Assembly (NCBI RefSeq): GCF_963169125.1
Contig: NC_084794.1
Span: 153,150,858-153,214,857, forward strand
Direction: 5' to 3'
Source: Humulus lupulus
Taxonomy: Eukaryota; Streptophyta; Magnoliopsida; Rosales; Cannabaceae
DNA: 64,000 bases
Every line of letters begins with the position of its first letter. Position 1 is the stretch's first letter. Positions 34,770 to 46,047 of the stretch are shown here, piece by piece. The position numbers and the translations under genes are program-made. Under the pieces are notes generated by a model that saw only the letters and a program-made list of their open reading frames with translations, was not told the DNA's origin and did no database searches.

Positions 34770-37737
34770 TTACCCCTTACTTTTTTGTGTAAGTGCATAT
34801 CTATTTAATATTTCAATTTAAAATATTACTAAGGGACATTATAGTGCGAATAATATCTATTTTAATTAAAAATATTAAACTTACTGAATTGAACCACTTA
34901 CAAGATGCCACACCAAGTAGTGCTGACCATACAATATCCTAGAACAGTATTCTTCAATTTTAGTATCTCAAGCTAAATTAAATTTTTTTGCATTTATAAT
35001 AATATGTGATGGCCACAAACTATAAATGTTAATTTATGCATATAAAAAAGTATTGTGCACAAATTAAGGGGTGAACTATTATAAAGTTTTTAATTATAAT
35101 AAATGAATTACTACTAATTTAAATTTAAAGATAAAATCAATTTTCTTCAAGTAATAATTTGCTATTCAAAATAAATTTGAGAACATCCCACAAAAAGAAA
35201 TTGAGAACAGCACTAAAGCAATCCTATGTAATAGATATTTATCGAAATTGAGAACAACACTAAAGCAACCCTAAGTTTTTTAAAAATATATTTTTTTCGA
35301 ATCGATTAACTATTCGAATTATGACATAGGAATGACATTGTTATTATTTTGAGAGAGAACTCTCTCTACGTGTAAACTTTCTTCCTAGAGGAGTGTGGAC
35401 CACAATGGACCACAAGAGGAGTGTGGACCACAAACTTTTCACTATATATGAAGAGCGCGTGAGACTACATAACCAAAGCCCTAACGGTCATTATACGGCT
35501 GAGACTTTCGAGTTCAAAAGGGCACAAAGTGTGAGACCAGCGCTGAGAAAAGTCATGGTGGGAGCCGCTTATCCACTCGCGGAAATACGCGTGGACACAA
35601 AAACGCGGAACTGAGAAAATGCTAGTGACAAATCTTAAGTCACTAGTGCCTCACTGCTTTACACTATTCAACTTATCCCAGTCTAAGTCAACGTGGCATT
35701 CCCGGATTCTACTTCATACTAGCAGGTCAACACATTGATGGCGTATGCATGATCTCATAGTGATGTCAGAAGGTGACTTCGAACTATCTCACCAAACTAT
35801 ATCTCAATCATCCAATCACTTGGATTCTCATGATTAGGCATCACTGTAATTGTCGGCCAAAAATTTCACCGATTTCAGTTCCAAATTTGATTTAAGATCA
35901 CTTTCCAACTTATAAGGTTGATAACACCACTTAACTATTTCAAACTTTTATAATAGAAATATATACTGTTTAATATTTTTTGTTGTTGTTTTGTTTTGTT
36001 CCAAATTTATAGTTTTGATAACAATATTTCCCATTATCCCTAAAATAACCCTAATTTATTTAATTAACTTTTTTTTAAATGTTGTACCAAAAAAATATGA
36101 GCTGAATTACTCAGCACTGGGTATGCGTATGAATAAAGCGAGACACTGACTTTGCAGTGAGTAGCTTGAGTCTAACTTGACAACTTACGACAACTAGATA
36201 GTCTTCAGATTGCTTATTGCGCCAATAACTTAGTTCGAGATGTACGTCATCCAGATTGCCTTCGTGAAGCTCTAAACATGACTCGTGCCAATTCAGATTA
36301 GTCCTGTGACAACCAGCTCAAGGGAGGTGTTTAGCTCACGAAAGCTTGACTACGATGTACAATGAATGATCCCAAAAGACTCAGAGATTCTTTTATGCTT
36401 CATAAAGGCCCTGATATTATTATGCATTTATTACCTGATGTAACAAATATAAATTTGACAGACAATCATATATTTATGTAAATGAGAAGCTCCTAAAATT
36501 GACCAATTACCATATTAATGTACGGTTATAAAAAATTATCCATGAGAATCTCTTATAAATACATGGGGAATTGACAGTTAAGGGGATGAACTTTCTATAT
36601 GCAAAAAATATCCTCTAAATTCCTAAACATGTAAAATTGTGTGAGCATTTTGCATTCTTGTTTTTTTACTACTTTTTATACATTTAGTTTTAAAATAAAG
36701 TATAATATCTCTATTGTCAGATTTTTAAATTCCTTATTACCGAAAAACTACACCAACAAAAAAAATTAACACATATACATAAAGGAAAACAACACTATTA
36801 GCAAAATAATAGGTTACTCAAAATTATAACCTTGCATATTGTTAACATCCAAACAAAAATAATTAAAATTATATTTAGTATCATATAATTAATTAATACA
36901 AGTTTTAATAAAAATATTCAAATAAATTTGGAGTATTTTGGTCATAATAAAAAAAATACTTTTACTATAATAAGTGAAAATGTATCTTTTGAACTAATTT
37001 ATCACGTATAAGGTATATAAACAAAATTAGTTAGTTTTGGAACAAATAATAAGTTACTAAAATGATATATTCCATTTTATAATTGAGAGATGAGTTTATA
37101 TAGAAATTGCATATAGTTATGGAAATATACAATTTTCATTTTTTCTATTTTCTTTTAATATTAATTTGATTTTTTTATTGTGAGGTGTGTTGAGATAGAA
37201 ATGGCATATAGTTTAGGAAATATACAATTTTCATTTTTTTTTTCTATTTTGATTGATTATTAATTTCATTTATCTATTTAATTAAATTACTTATAAAACA
37301 TTTTATTTTAAAAATAATGATAAACATACCTTAAACTCTCATCTAGTCAACATATTTGCTTATAGAATTAAAATACCTTCAATTTTTATTAATTAATTAA
37401 AATGCAAGTAAAACGAAAACCTATATAAAAATACTCCATCTTTCGTTGTCTTTAAAACCTTATATACAAAAGTCACACAGACAAATCTAAGCACCTTTCA
37501 AATCAAATTTGAGATACAAAACTCTTGGGTACAAAAATCAAAATAAAAAAATAAAAGTAATAAAAAAAAACTCAATGTAAAATGAAAAAAAAAAAGACAA
37601 GATGAAGGAAGAACTGTTGAAAGCCATTGTCGAAGAGAATTGAGGTTTAGAGATCAACAATGTTGTGGCTCTTTCTAAGAATTTCGCTTCTGTCTTTTGC
37701 ACTTAATGAGGTTTTTTTTTTTGGGCATAATCATTAC
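34770..37737. other. Unassigned, possibly single-copy DNA
   Basis: AT-rich with two GC-richer islands. 35385-35640 contains GGAGTGTGGACCACAA twice and a 73-codon frame (35393-35614) with no recognisable motif. 36100-36420 has mixed composition and is followed by a possible TATA box (TCTTATAAATACATGG, near 36551), perhaps an old LTR. About 100 bases are duplicated near 37085-37250 (ATATACAATTTTCATTTTTT twice). No transposon end was found. Confidence 0.4.
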
Positions 37738-39645
37738 AGTCACTACAAAAAAAGGTTCTATACCGAGAACATTATACCGACAACGTGTTCTCGGTATAGA
37801 CATTTCATATGCGCGAGACATTTTCGCGGTTCTGAATAGGGTTAGTTGCTATACCGAGAACCTATACCGAGAACATGTTCTCGGTATAGGGTTTATAAAT
37901 ATACCCAACAGCCGCGAAGCCCCTTCTCCTTCCTCTCTGGTTTCCCTCTGTTTTCTCCGAACCGTCTGCCTCCCTCCGCCGAAAACCTCCGTTTTCCTCC
38001 CAAAAAGCTCGGTTTTAAGCCCCAAAATTGCCAAGGGTGAAGGAATTTCTCTCTATTTGTTAAAGGTATGGTTTATTTATTCATTTATATATATATATAT
38101 ATTTATGAAATGGTATAATGATATTTTGTAATTTTTGTTTGAAGGTTGGGTATTCGGTTTTTGTTGGACTACAGAGATAGCTTGCAAGATATTGAAGGTA
38201 TTGGTAAGTTGTTTTTAATTTTTTTGTATTTTTTTTTAATTTTTTTTTTCAATTTTTGAATAATTTATGTTTTTTTATATAAATAAAATAATATTAATTT
38301 TAATAAAAATCTGAAATTATTATATTAGATAGAATGTATTTATTTTTAGGTTTTAAAAATAAGTATTAGTAAAAATTATATTAGGAATTAGAAAATTGTT
38401 ATATGATTATTTAGTTTTTTTTTATTAAAATAAATTCTATGTTGTTTTGGTGAATTTTATGTGTATTAAACATATTAGTAAACATATTAAATATTTGAGT
38501 GTTAATTTGAAAATTTTGGTGGTAATGTTAGTATGTTGTTGTTGTCAATTTTAATTTTTTTGGTTATGTTAGTAGTAAAAAATCAAATTTTATAAATATT
38601 GATGATTAATTTGTTGTTAATTTTTAGTAGAATTTTAATATTTTTCTTAGAAAATAGAATAATTAATAAAATTTAGACTAATAATTATAAATTATATAGT
38701 CATTTAAAATGTATTTGTATTGCTCTCTGCATGATCTGGGTCTGGATATTTTTTATGTGTTATTTGCAGGATTTTAAATTTTGGGATAGATGAAAATATA
38801 GTCGTTATGCTGCCGAACTTTTTAGATAATTGTAAAATTTAGAGATATTGTGAATATTAGTAGAAGTACTCAATAAAATTTCTAATTTAATAAATAGTGA
38901 ATTGGTAAGTAAAATAATATATTTTAAAATTAAGATTAAAAGAAATTAAAATTAAAAAAAATTAACATTAACATTATGCAACTAAATTTTAATAAAAATA
39001 AACATTAATTAAATAATTTAAGTAATAATTAAATCCTAAAGTAATTAAATAAATTTTAAACAAATCTTAGAAATTTTGTTTAAATTAATAAAACTATTCA
39101 ATAAAGCATAAGTAAAATATGTAATTTAATAAATACTAAAATAATATGTAAAAAAATAATATTTGTTAGTTCTGATTAAATAAAATTAACAAATATATTA
39201 TTAGAAAACTATTATTAAAATTAAATTTAAATTTAAAAAAATTAAATTTAATATTTGTTAGTTTTAATCATTATTAAAATTAAAATTAAAAAAATATGTC
39301 AAATTTAAATAATTTTAATAATATTTAAACTGAAATATATTATAGTTAGATATCATAAAACAACATAATTAACTTCAAAGAGCATAAGACATTAAAAAAA
39401 ACATATTTAATTTTATTTGCTTTTTTCTTTGGTAATAAGAAATTATTACCAAAGATATAATATTGTTATTATCACCTAGTGATAATATTATATTTTTTTA
39501 GTGTTCATCACAAGAAGCCTTAGACCCGTTCAGAGAGGGTGAGTCATTGAAGACTCTTACATTTGCCTCTCTCTGAATTAGGACACACACACAAATTGAT
39601 TGTAAGTTTGATGATTAGTGTTCCGTGTAGTGCTACATTCATACA

Positions 39646-40497
39646 ATGTCGATCGACAAGAGCTGGATTAATTTGACATATCGATTATCCGATGAGTATG
39701 AGGCTGGTGTGATGGATTTTCTCCAGAGAGCTCGGCAGTGCGTTGACTCAAGGGGATTGGTGAAATGTCCGTGTAGGAGGTCTGTCAACGTTGAATTTCA
39801 GACGATTGATGTATTAGAAAATCATCTTTTTGTAAATGGTTTTCTACGGAAGTATACCAATTGGCATTGGCATGGAGAGGATGAAATAATACCAATGAGA
39901 GTTCGAATAGATCAAAATGATGAATATGAAATGATGGATGTTCTCAATGATCTTATGCAAAATGACAATGACGAATATGAAGAGAATGAGCGCGGTCAAG
40001 AGATACCTACAACAGACTACAGGGGTGGGCAACATTATAACAATTTGGAGGCCTTCAAAGATGATAAATTTATCTTAGCAACTCAGGCTAACCAAGTTTT
40101 CTACATTGAAGACCTTAAAAATAAATCTCATTGGAAAGTCGTCCAAGAAGTGCATCACAGAAATGTGTGGGACATCCCACTAGTTGAAGAACAAGCGGAG
40201 GATGTAGAAGTAGATGTTATGCACGACACTAGTTCCTCTAATTTCCAATTATTCGTTGATCTTGGACCGTTGCCACAAATCAGCTTTGAACGTACGGGGG
40301 CTCCATTACAATTTGTTGAGATAGATAATGTTGCAATTGAGGAGGAGAGGGAGGAGGAAATGGAAGAAGAAGAGGAGGAGGAGGAAGAGGAAGTGGAGGA
40401 GGGGGAGGAGGAGGAAGTTGAATATGAAGATGATGAAGAGGAAGATGAACACATAGAAACCGATGATGATAGTGAAGATTATTATAGTGATAATTAA
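39646..40497 (+). CDS. Internally shortened TNPD-type CACTA protein (283 aa)
   Basis: Uninterrupted frame. Residues 4-82 form the Transpos_assoc-type N-terminus (DKSWINLTYRLSDEYEAGV, GLVKCPCRRSVN, then HLFVNGFLRKYTNWHWHGE). Residues about 125-185 resemble the C-terminal DUF4216 region of the same proteins (FILATQANQVFYIEDL, then HWKVVQEVHHRNVWDIPL). The end (about 230-283) is almost all Glu and Asp. The whole tnp2 catalytic core and the DUF4218 region, several hundred residues in full-length relatives, are absent, yet the frame is kept. It cannot cut DNA; it might bind DNA or partners. It lies between the leader and the TNPA-type gene. Confidence 0.83.
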   Translation: MSIDKSWINLTYRLSDEYEAGVMDFLQRARQCVDSRGLVKCPCRRSVNVEFQTIDVLENHLFVNGFLRKYTNWHWHGEDEIIPMRVRIDQNDEYEMMDVLNDLMQNDNDEYEENERGQEIPTTDYRGGQHYNNLEAFKDDKFILATQANQVFYIEDLKNKSHWKVVQEVHHRNVWDIPLVEEQAEDVEVDVMHDTSSSNFQLFVDLGPLPQISFERTGAPLQFVEIDNVAIEEEREEEMEEEEEEEEEEVEEGEEEEVEYEDDEEEDEHIETDDDSEDYYSDN

Positions 40498-40604
40498 GTG
40501 GTAATTTTATAATATGTTGAAGTAATTATTTTTAACAATAAATAATTTTATATAGTCATTTTTAACCGATAAATGTAATTTTAATATCGATTAATTTGAC
40601 AGAT

Positions 40605-42083
40605 ATGGCTGATGTTATTGCTCGATCTCACGGGGGTGATGGTGGAGGATGCGATCCTCCACGTGGACCGTCAGATATCCCAGTTGATTGTGAACGAGGT
40701 AATACTTTACACATTGATATACTCCTTAAATTTTAACAATTAATCCGTATTAATTTTAAAATATTGAATTTGCATACAATAGCGCCTCCAAACAAACGTG
40801 GACGCCATAAAGGATTGAACACGCGGGAAAAAAGGGAACAGTTGGGGCGTCATCTCCCTCTCGAGTGGGATGTGCGGGGGAGAACATATAAAGAGATCGG
40901 AGTGTACAGCTCAAATTTCTCAAGAGAGCTCGGATTACTTGTTCGACAGTACACATATCTGGACTGTCCTCAATGGTCAAAAGTACCAAATGCCTCGAAA
41001 GAAAGAATACTTGCACATTTGGAAGTAAGTAGTTTATGTATTTTTATGTTAATTCTCATTTTATGTTATATATCATATTTACTAATAAATGTTTGTAAAT
41101 TATGATGATTTGTTTGATATTGGGCGTACTAGATATGGAGAAGGGCATATGCCTGGGATCTTGAGAGGCATTGATACTTCGTGTGCTAAAAAGTATTCTG
41201 ATTGGAAGTACGATATTAAAGAGCATTTAACGATTAATGGGCCACAAATCGTTATGGTGGTTGCACGGATACGCAGTGGCAAAAAGCCATTGAATTTTTC
41301 CGACGCCCAGAAATTACGGTATTAATTTCTTGCTAAACTTAACTATCTTAATTAAATATATTACTAACGATAACTTTTTGCAGAAACGTTCTGTGGTCAA
41401 CAAGGAAAATAGGAAGAAACTGAAAGAGCTTAGCTATGGAGGTTCTCAGTCAATCCCAGCCCTGCGCTATAAAAAAGTTAGTTAATTAATTATTTTTTAG
41501 TTTGTTTTTCTTATTTACGTTTAATTATTAATTTTATAAAAATATATGTACGTGACAGCGCAATTTAGAGACTGGGCAACTTGAGCCCATCTTGGATAGC
41601 TAGATGAATACTCACCATAAATCAGGCACAGGGTGGGTGACAGAGACAGCCAAAAATACTTGGGTACGTTAAGTTTTTTTAAACATTTTTCAAAATTTTA
41701 ATTGTTTCAAAATTTTAATTACATTATACATTGTATCACAGGAGGAATTGCGTGCATATCGCGACACACAGCAGACATAGACAACTGATACTGAGAGTTC
41801 CACACCAGTTTCGAGTGCGCCTGAAGATGAAGACATATCTTTGGTACAAACTGTCTTCGGAAAACGACGGGGCCACCAGAAAGAATATGGACATATCCTT
41901 AACATAAGGGACCGAACTCCATTTGATTTTCATCCTTCACAAATTAGAGATGAAGAGTTGTCTGATATGAGAGAGCGTCTTCGACAGTTAGAGGAGCATG
42001 TCCGGACTCATTGTATCACCCCGGGATCTCAATGTGCCCTACCACCACCCGATGATCCCGATGTTGGAGCACCGACTCAGTAG
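40605..42083 (+). pseudogene. TNPA-type CACTA gene (Transposase_24-like), broken
   Basis: Exon 1 (40605-40698, MADVIARSHGGDGGG) joins 40783-41024 through normal GT/AG borders and reads PPNKRGRHKGLN, then LPLEWDVRGRTYKEIG and LGLLVRQYTYLDCPQW. The third exon (from about 41100, YDDLFDIGRTRYGEG) lacks an AG at its start (GTAAATTATG). Exon four begins after TTTTTGCAG at 41384 (KENRKKLKELSYGG). Later parts have TAG stops (ILDS*MNTHH; DTQQT*TTD). The last part, 41841-42083 (VQTVFGKRRGHQKEYGH, MRERLRQLEEHV), is the family's conserved end. TNPA-type proteins bind subterminal repeats. Confidence 0.75.
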
Positions 42084-42575
42084 AACTTATGTATGAATTT
42101 TATTACAATGGACTATTACATTATCATGTTTAAGACAACTCTTTATTTTGATTAAGCAAATATACAATCTTATGTTTTTATTTATATGTTTAATATAAGT
42201 GTTTTAATTTTATTCTATTTTTTTATATTTAATTCAAAATAAATAAATAAATAAGGGAATAAATATTACAAATATAAAAAAAAATTCTAGTTTAGTCTAT
42301 ACTGAGGACATTGTCCTCGGTATATACCATTAAGATGACAAATTGGGGTTGGTTGTGCCGAGGACATTTTTCCCTCTATACCGAGGACATTGTCCTCGGT
42401 ACAACCTATACCGAGGACATCTTGATTGTCGTCGGTAGAAGTTTTGTTCTACCGACGCGTCTGTACCGAGGACTTTATACTGACGACATGGTCTCGGTAG
42501 AGGCTATACCGAGAACATTTGGGCTTATACCGATGACATTTGTTCTCGGTATAGGCCTTGTTTTTTGTAGTGAGT

Positions 42576-43287
42576 TATACTAAATCGAAAGTTACTTATA
42601 TGCAATAACTATTGTATGTTCTCAACAAAATTGAAATGATTGTGAAAAGTTGAGGGTATTTGATGGATAATTATTGTAGAACGTTGTCAACAAAGTCCTT
42701 AGCACTTTTGAATTTGTTGGAATGTCAAGTTTAAGGAGGCCACAATTAGCTATTTCAACATATTTCATAAAAATAAAAAAATAAAAACTTTTTTATTGGG
42801 TTAGGAAGACTTATTTTTTCATTAAAAAAAATATCAGGAAAAAAAAGATGTTCCAAAGGTAAACGAGCTTCATGACGGCATCATATATAGTCCCCAAGTG
42901 GGCTCAAGAATGACAATCATCAGCCTAATCATACTTCATTAGGCCTCATGTATGCACAGCTAGCCATCGCAACCAATTAGTTGCTAGTTGCTCACATGCT
43001 CCAAAGAACATAGACTTTGGATCTTCATCACCATAGAAGGCTAACTACCTTACATCAGGTGAGAACGCCTAATCAAGTGATTATAAGGTGATCACCTTCT
43101 CTCACTCTTATGCTTTGCAGAAGACATTTTGGACCTAAGAGGACAACTCAAAAAGTATTTGACAGTGGATTTTATTGGTCTACCATATTTAAAGATTTCT
43201 ACTTATTTTATAAGTCATGTGATCGTTGTTAAAGAGATGGTAACATGTGAGCTAAAATTCAAATGTCTCAAACGTCGATCCTTATAC
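42576..43287. other. Unassigned DNA between two CACTA ends
   Basis: No reading frame with a recognisable motif and no repeat ends. The target of the 37741-42572 insertion: together with 37.0-37.74 kb it would form one continuous sequence. Confidence 0.4.
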
Positions 43288-44261
43288 ACTACAACCAAAT
43301 ACACTTTTAATGGCTCATTTTAATGTCTTATAATATGGGTGTAAGACATTAAAAGTATTTAAGAGTATTTTATGTCTATTAGTGTAAGACATATAAAGTC
43401 TTTTGTTATGTCTAATATTGTAAGACATCATAAAAAAAGGAAGACATTGAAAATAGAGAGACTTCTCACGTATCCTATGGGAAGTCATTGAAAGGTCTGC
43501 CACGTCTCATTATAGGAGACGTGAGATGTGAGTCAATAAAAAAACCAAAACTAACTCATAACTCAATCATGCATAAAGCCCAATGACCCATGCCACACTC
43601 ATATTTTTGTTTCATTAATTTTTTATTTTCAAATTTAAATAAGTAAACAAATAAAACCTAACAAACCCTAATCTCTCTCCTCTATCTCCTCATCAGCCGC
43701 CCCCTCATGTTATCTCTCTCTCTCTCTCTCTCTCAAACTCCATCTTCATCTCTCTTTCTCTTTCTCACCATTAACCTTCACCTTCATCCACCACACCACC
43801 ACGACCACATCCCTCACACGTATCCCTCTTTCTTTCTTTCTTTCTCAGTAACTCTCTCTTTCTCTGTCTCTATCTCTCTCCAAAGCTCTTTCTCTCATTC
43901 TATCTATTTTTTAGATGATGGTGTGACAGGATCGTGATGAAGTCGAGCAGTGGGTTAAGTGCCGGCGAAGGTTGTGGGGCCGACAAGTGGGGCCGAGCGC
44001 CAACAGGGGTCGAGAGCACCCTTGTTTTTTTTTTCTTTCTTTGTATACATTTTTATTTTTATTTTTGGACAGATATGTATTTTTGCATATAGTAATCAAT
44101 TGTTCTTGTTCTTGCTATATATTTGTGTATTTTTTTGAGTTATTTTTTGTTATGTATTTGTGATTTTTGGTGTAGATTATAATCTGTTTATGGGGTTTTT
44201 CATTATTTTGATTGTTTTTATCATTATAACCATTTGTTTTGGAATTAAAGATTTCAACTTT
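43288..44261 (+). mobile_element. CACTA-like left end and leader, truncated
   Basis: Starts CACTACAACCAAATACACTT, followed by subterminal repeats built on TAATGTCTTA and TGTAAGACAT (43320-43440) and GGAGACGTGAG. A pyrimidine-rich leader has a (TC) run (43711-43733). The small frames here (43707-43937) are simple-sequence artefacts. The right side runs into the Athila-type LTR; no matching right end was found. Confidence 0.55.
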
Positions 44262-45097
44262 TTTTTAATAAAAAATTATTCTTTAAATCGTTGGGACAAA
44301 CAAGAATCGTATATGGAGTATAGTGTTCATGTAAGCATGAGGTCGAACCTAAAGGAATTGACTAAAATAAAAAAGAAACTATTTTACACCAAAACTAAAT
44401 AAATTCTAACCTAGCTCCAAAGATTTATAAGATTTAATGTCAAGAAAATAAATAAAAGATTGAAAATAAAGCTATTTAAGAGAAGAAAATTAAACCAATT
44501 ATGATTTGTAAATAAGTTGTAAAAGAAAGATTATTAAGATACTAGAATCCACAAAATGTAAGTTTAGTAATATTTATTAGTATATTGATTCCCAAGTTTT
44601 AGTGATAGTTAAAATAAATCAAACTATCATTTTCCAAATAGATTTATAACTTAAGCACAAATTATTTATAAAGAGATAGGATTTTTCTTCACTTTTAAAA
44701 AAATATACAATTTCAATGTATTTAATTTGAATCAACCTAATGAAACAACAAAGAATCAAATAATATTATTTATAAGGAAAAATATAATATTTTTGTTCTA
44801 AGCATTGGATGTGTACAATTTAATGACACACCTTAATAAAAGAATATTATGTTTTGCAAAATGAAGAACAAAGTGTAATATTATCTAACAATCCAAAATA
44901 CAAGATATTAAAGATGAAAGACATATATGAAGAAGAAAAATCCATAAACTTTGTTGCATTACAAGAGAAATCAACATACAACAATAAATACTATCTAGTT
45001 ACAAGCTGCTTCATCGTGATCTTAATAATCTTATGAAAAATATTAGAAGCACATAACTAGAATCCAAAATATATTACAAAAGAAATACATTTGGCAC
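44262..45097 (-). repeat. Athila-type LTR, left portion of a copy split by the Tat element
   Basis: From CAAGAATCGTATATGGAGTA (about 44303) onward it aligns with 12450-13235 of the intact solo LTR. The rest is at 60234-61160. The outer end is degenerate, and the TGATGGACC terminus is not visible. The GGCAC target duplication of the Tat element is at 45093-45097. Confidence 0.72.
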
Positions 45098-46007
45098 TAT
45101 TGTTTGTGTTTTGATCATTCGACACGTGGCAATTGTGAGTAATCAGCGATAGTCCATGGAGTCCTCGGGATGCGAGTTCCTTGATGTGGTCCAGTCCGGT
45201 TGAATCGAGGATATCTCCAGATGAGGCTATGTCCTGAGGTCTTCTCTCAGGCGAGAGTGTCTTCCAGTGAGACCACGTTTCAGGCTAGCCTCCTAAGCAT
45301 GAATACCCACAGGTGAGGCCATGACCTGATTTCTTTCCCTAGGGAGAGGATGTCTCCAAGTGAGGTCACGCCCTGAGGGCCCCTTTTTACTTGGCCATTC
45401 TCCAAGTCCAGGACTTTGGTCCTCGAGCCTAGTAGTAATCCCAGGTGTCAATCACTACAGGAGTGGGCCTCGAAAGGATCATCTGATAACTTTTGGTGTT
45501 CCTTGATTAGTGGTGTCGAGTTCGTACACTCGACAATCAACATTTCCCACAACGCCGCATGACATGGGCAAAAGTGCGCCACACCCTGACAGTAACAGAT
45601 ATGTTCCCCATAAAGTCAGTGTGTGACTTTTTGCAACGAGCCTCGTAGAATCCGCAGTGGCCATAGATTTTATTGTAACACAACCCCTTGTGTATTAACT
45701 TAGCATTAATACCATAATATTTATGAGAGATGATTAACATTAATGACCCAAACCTCTATAAATAGGGTTGGGGTATCTCCTCGTGGGGGTTTAGTTTTTT
45801 AGAGAGAGAAACTCTGTACTTAGTGCAATATATACGCTGCTTGAGAATCACCATTGAAGCTTACTACCTCAAGCTTCAAGATCACTAAATAATAGAGACT
45901 TGTTGAATAGGGTTCTTTTATAACATGAACCACGTAAAACCTTGTGTTTTCCCTTGTTTATCCTTTAATCTCTCGAATTAAGTTGGCAGCGGAGAAGGCA
46001 GTCAATA
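45098..46007 (+). repeat. 5' LTR of the Tat element (910 bp)
   Basis: Starts TATTGTTTGTG and ends GGCAGTCAATA, so its ends are TATTG...CAATA rather than TG...CA. The TATA box (TATAAATA) is at 45757-45764. It aligns end to end with 59333-60228. Confidence 0.9.
45757..45764 (+). promoter_or_regulatory. TATA box of the Tat 5' LTR
   Basis: TATAAATA in the context AACCTCTATAAATAGGGTT, repeated at 59977-59984 in the 3' LTR. It would position RNA polymerase II to start the element RNA about 30 bases downstream. Confidence 0.7.
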
Positions 46008-46010
46008 TTT

Positions 46011-46029
46011 TGGTGCTTTCATTGAGAGC
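46011..46029 (+). promoter_or_regulatory. Primer-binding site of the Tat element
   Basis: TGGTGCTTTCATTGAGAGC, three bases after the LTR; identical to the site at 435-453 (minus strand). The complementary tRNA 3' end would be ...AAAGCACCA; I cannot name it. Confidence 0.7.
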
Positions 46030-46047
46030 TTGAAGGAAGCTTGGAAA

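Larger units (their letters stand above)
37741..42572 (+). mobile_element. CACTA (En/Spm) element with matched ends (4832 bp)
   Basis: Starts CACTACAAAAAAAGG and ends CCTTGTTTTTTGTAGTG, flanked by AGT at 37738-37740 and 42573-42575. Subterminal palindromes of TATACCGAGAACATGTTCTC type lie at 37760-37890 and 42297-42560. A leader exon ends near 38066 with a donor-like AAAG/GTATGG, and the leader contains a block shared with the other CACTA element (38769-38815). It then carries a shortened TNPD-type gene and a broken TNPA-type gene. The clean ends suggest it moved fairly recently, probably with transposase from another copy. Confidence 0.9.

Noticed and set aside
35393..35614. 73-codon frame as a small host gene
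   Set aside because: No recognisable motif, start context or splice structure; left as unassigned.
40155..40454. Ser-rich antisense frame
   Set aside because: It is the complement of the Glu/Asp run in the shortened TNPD gene.
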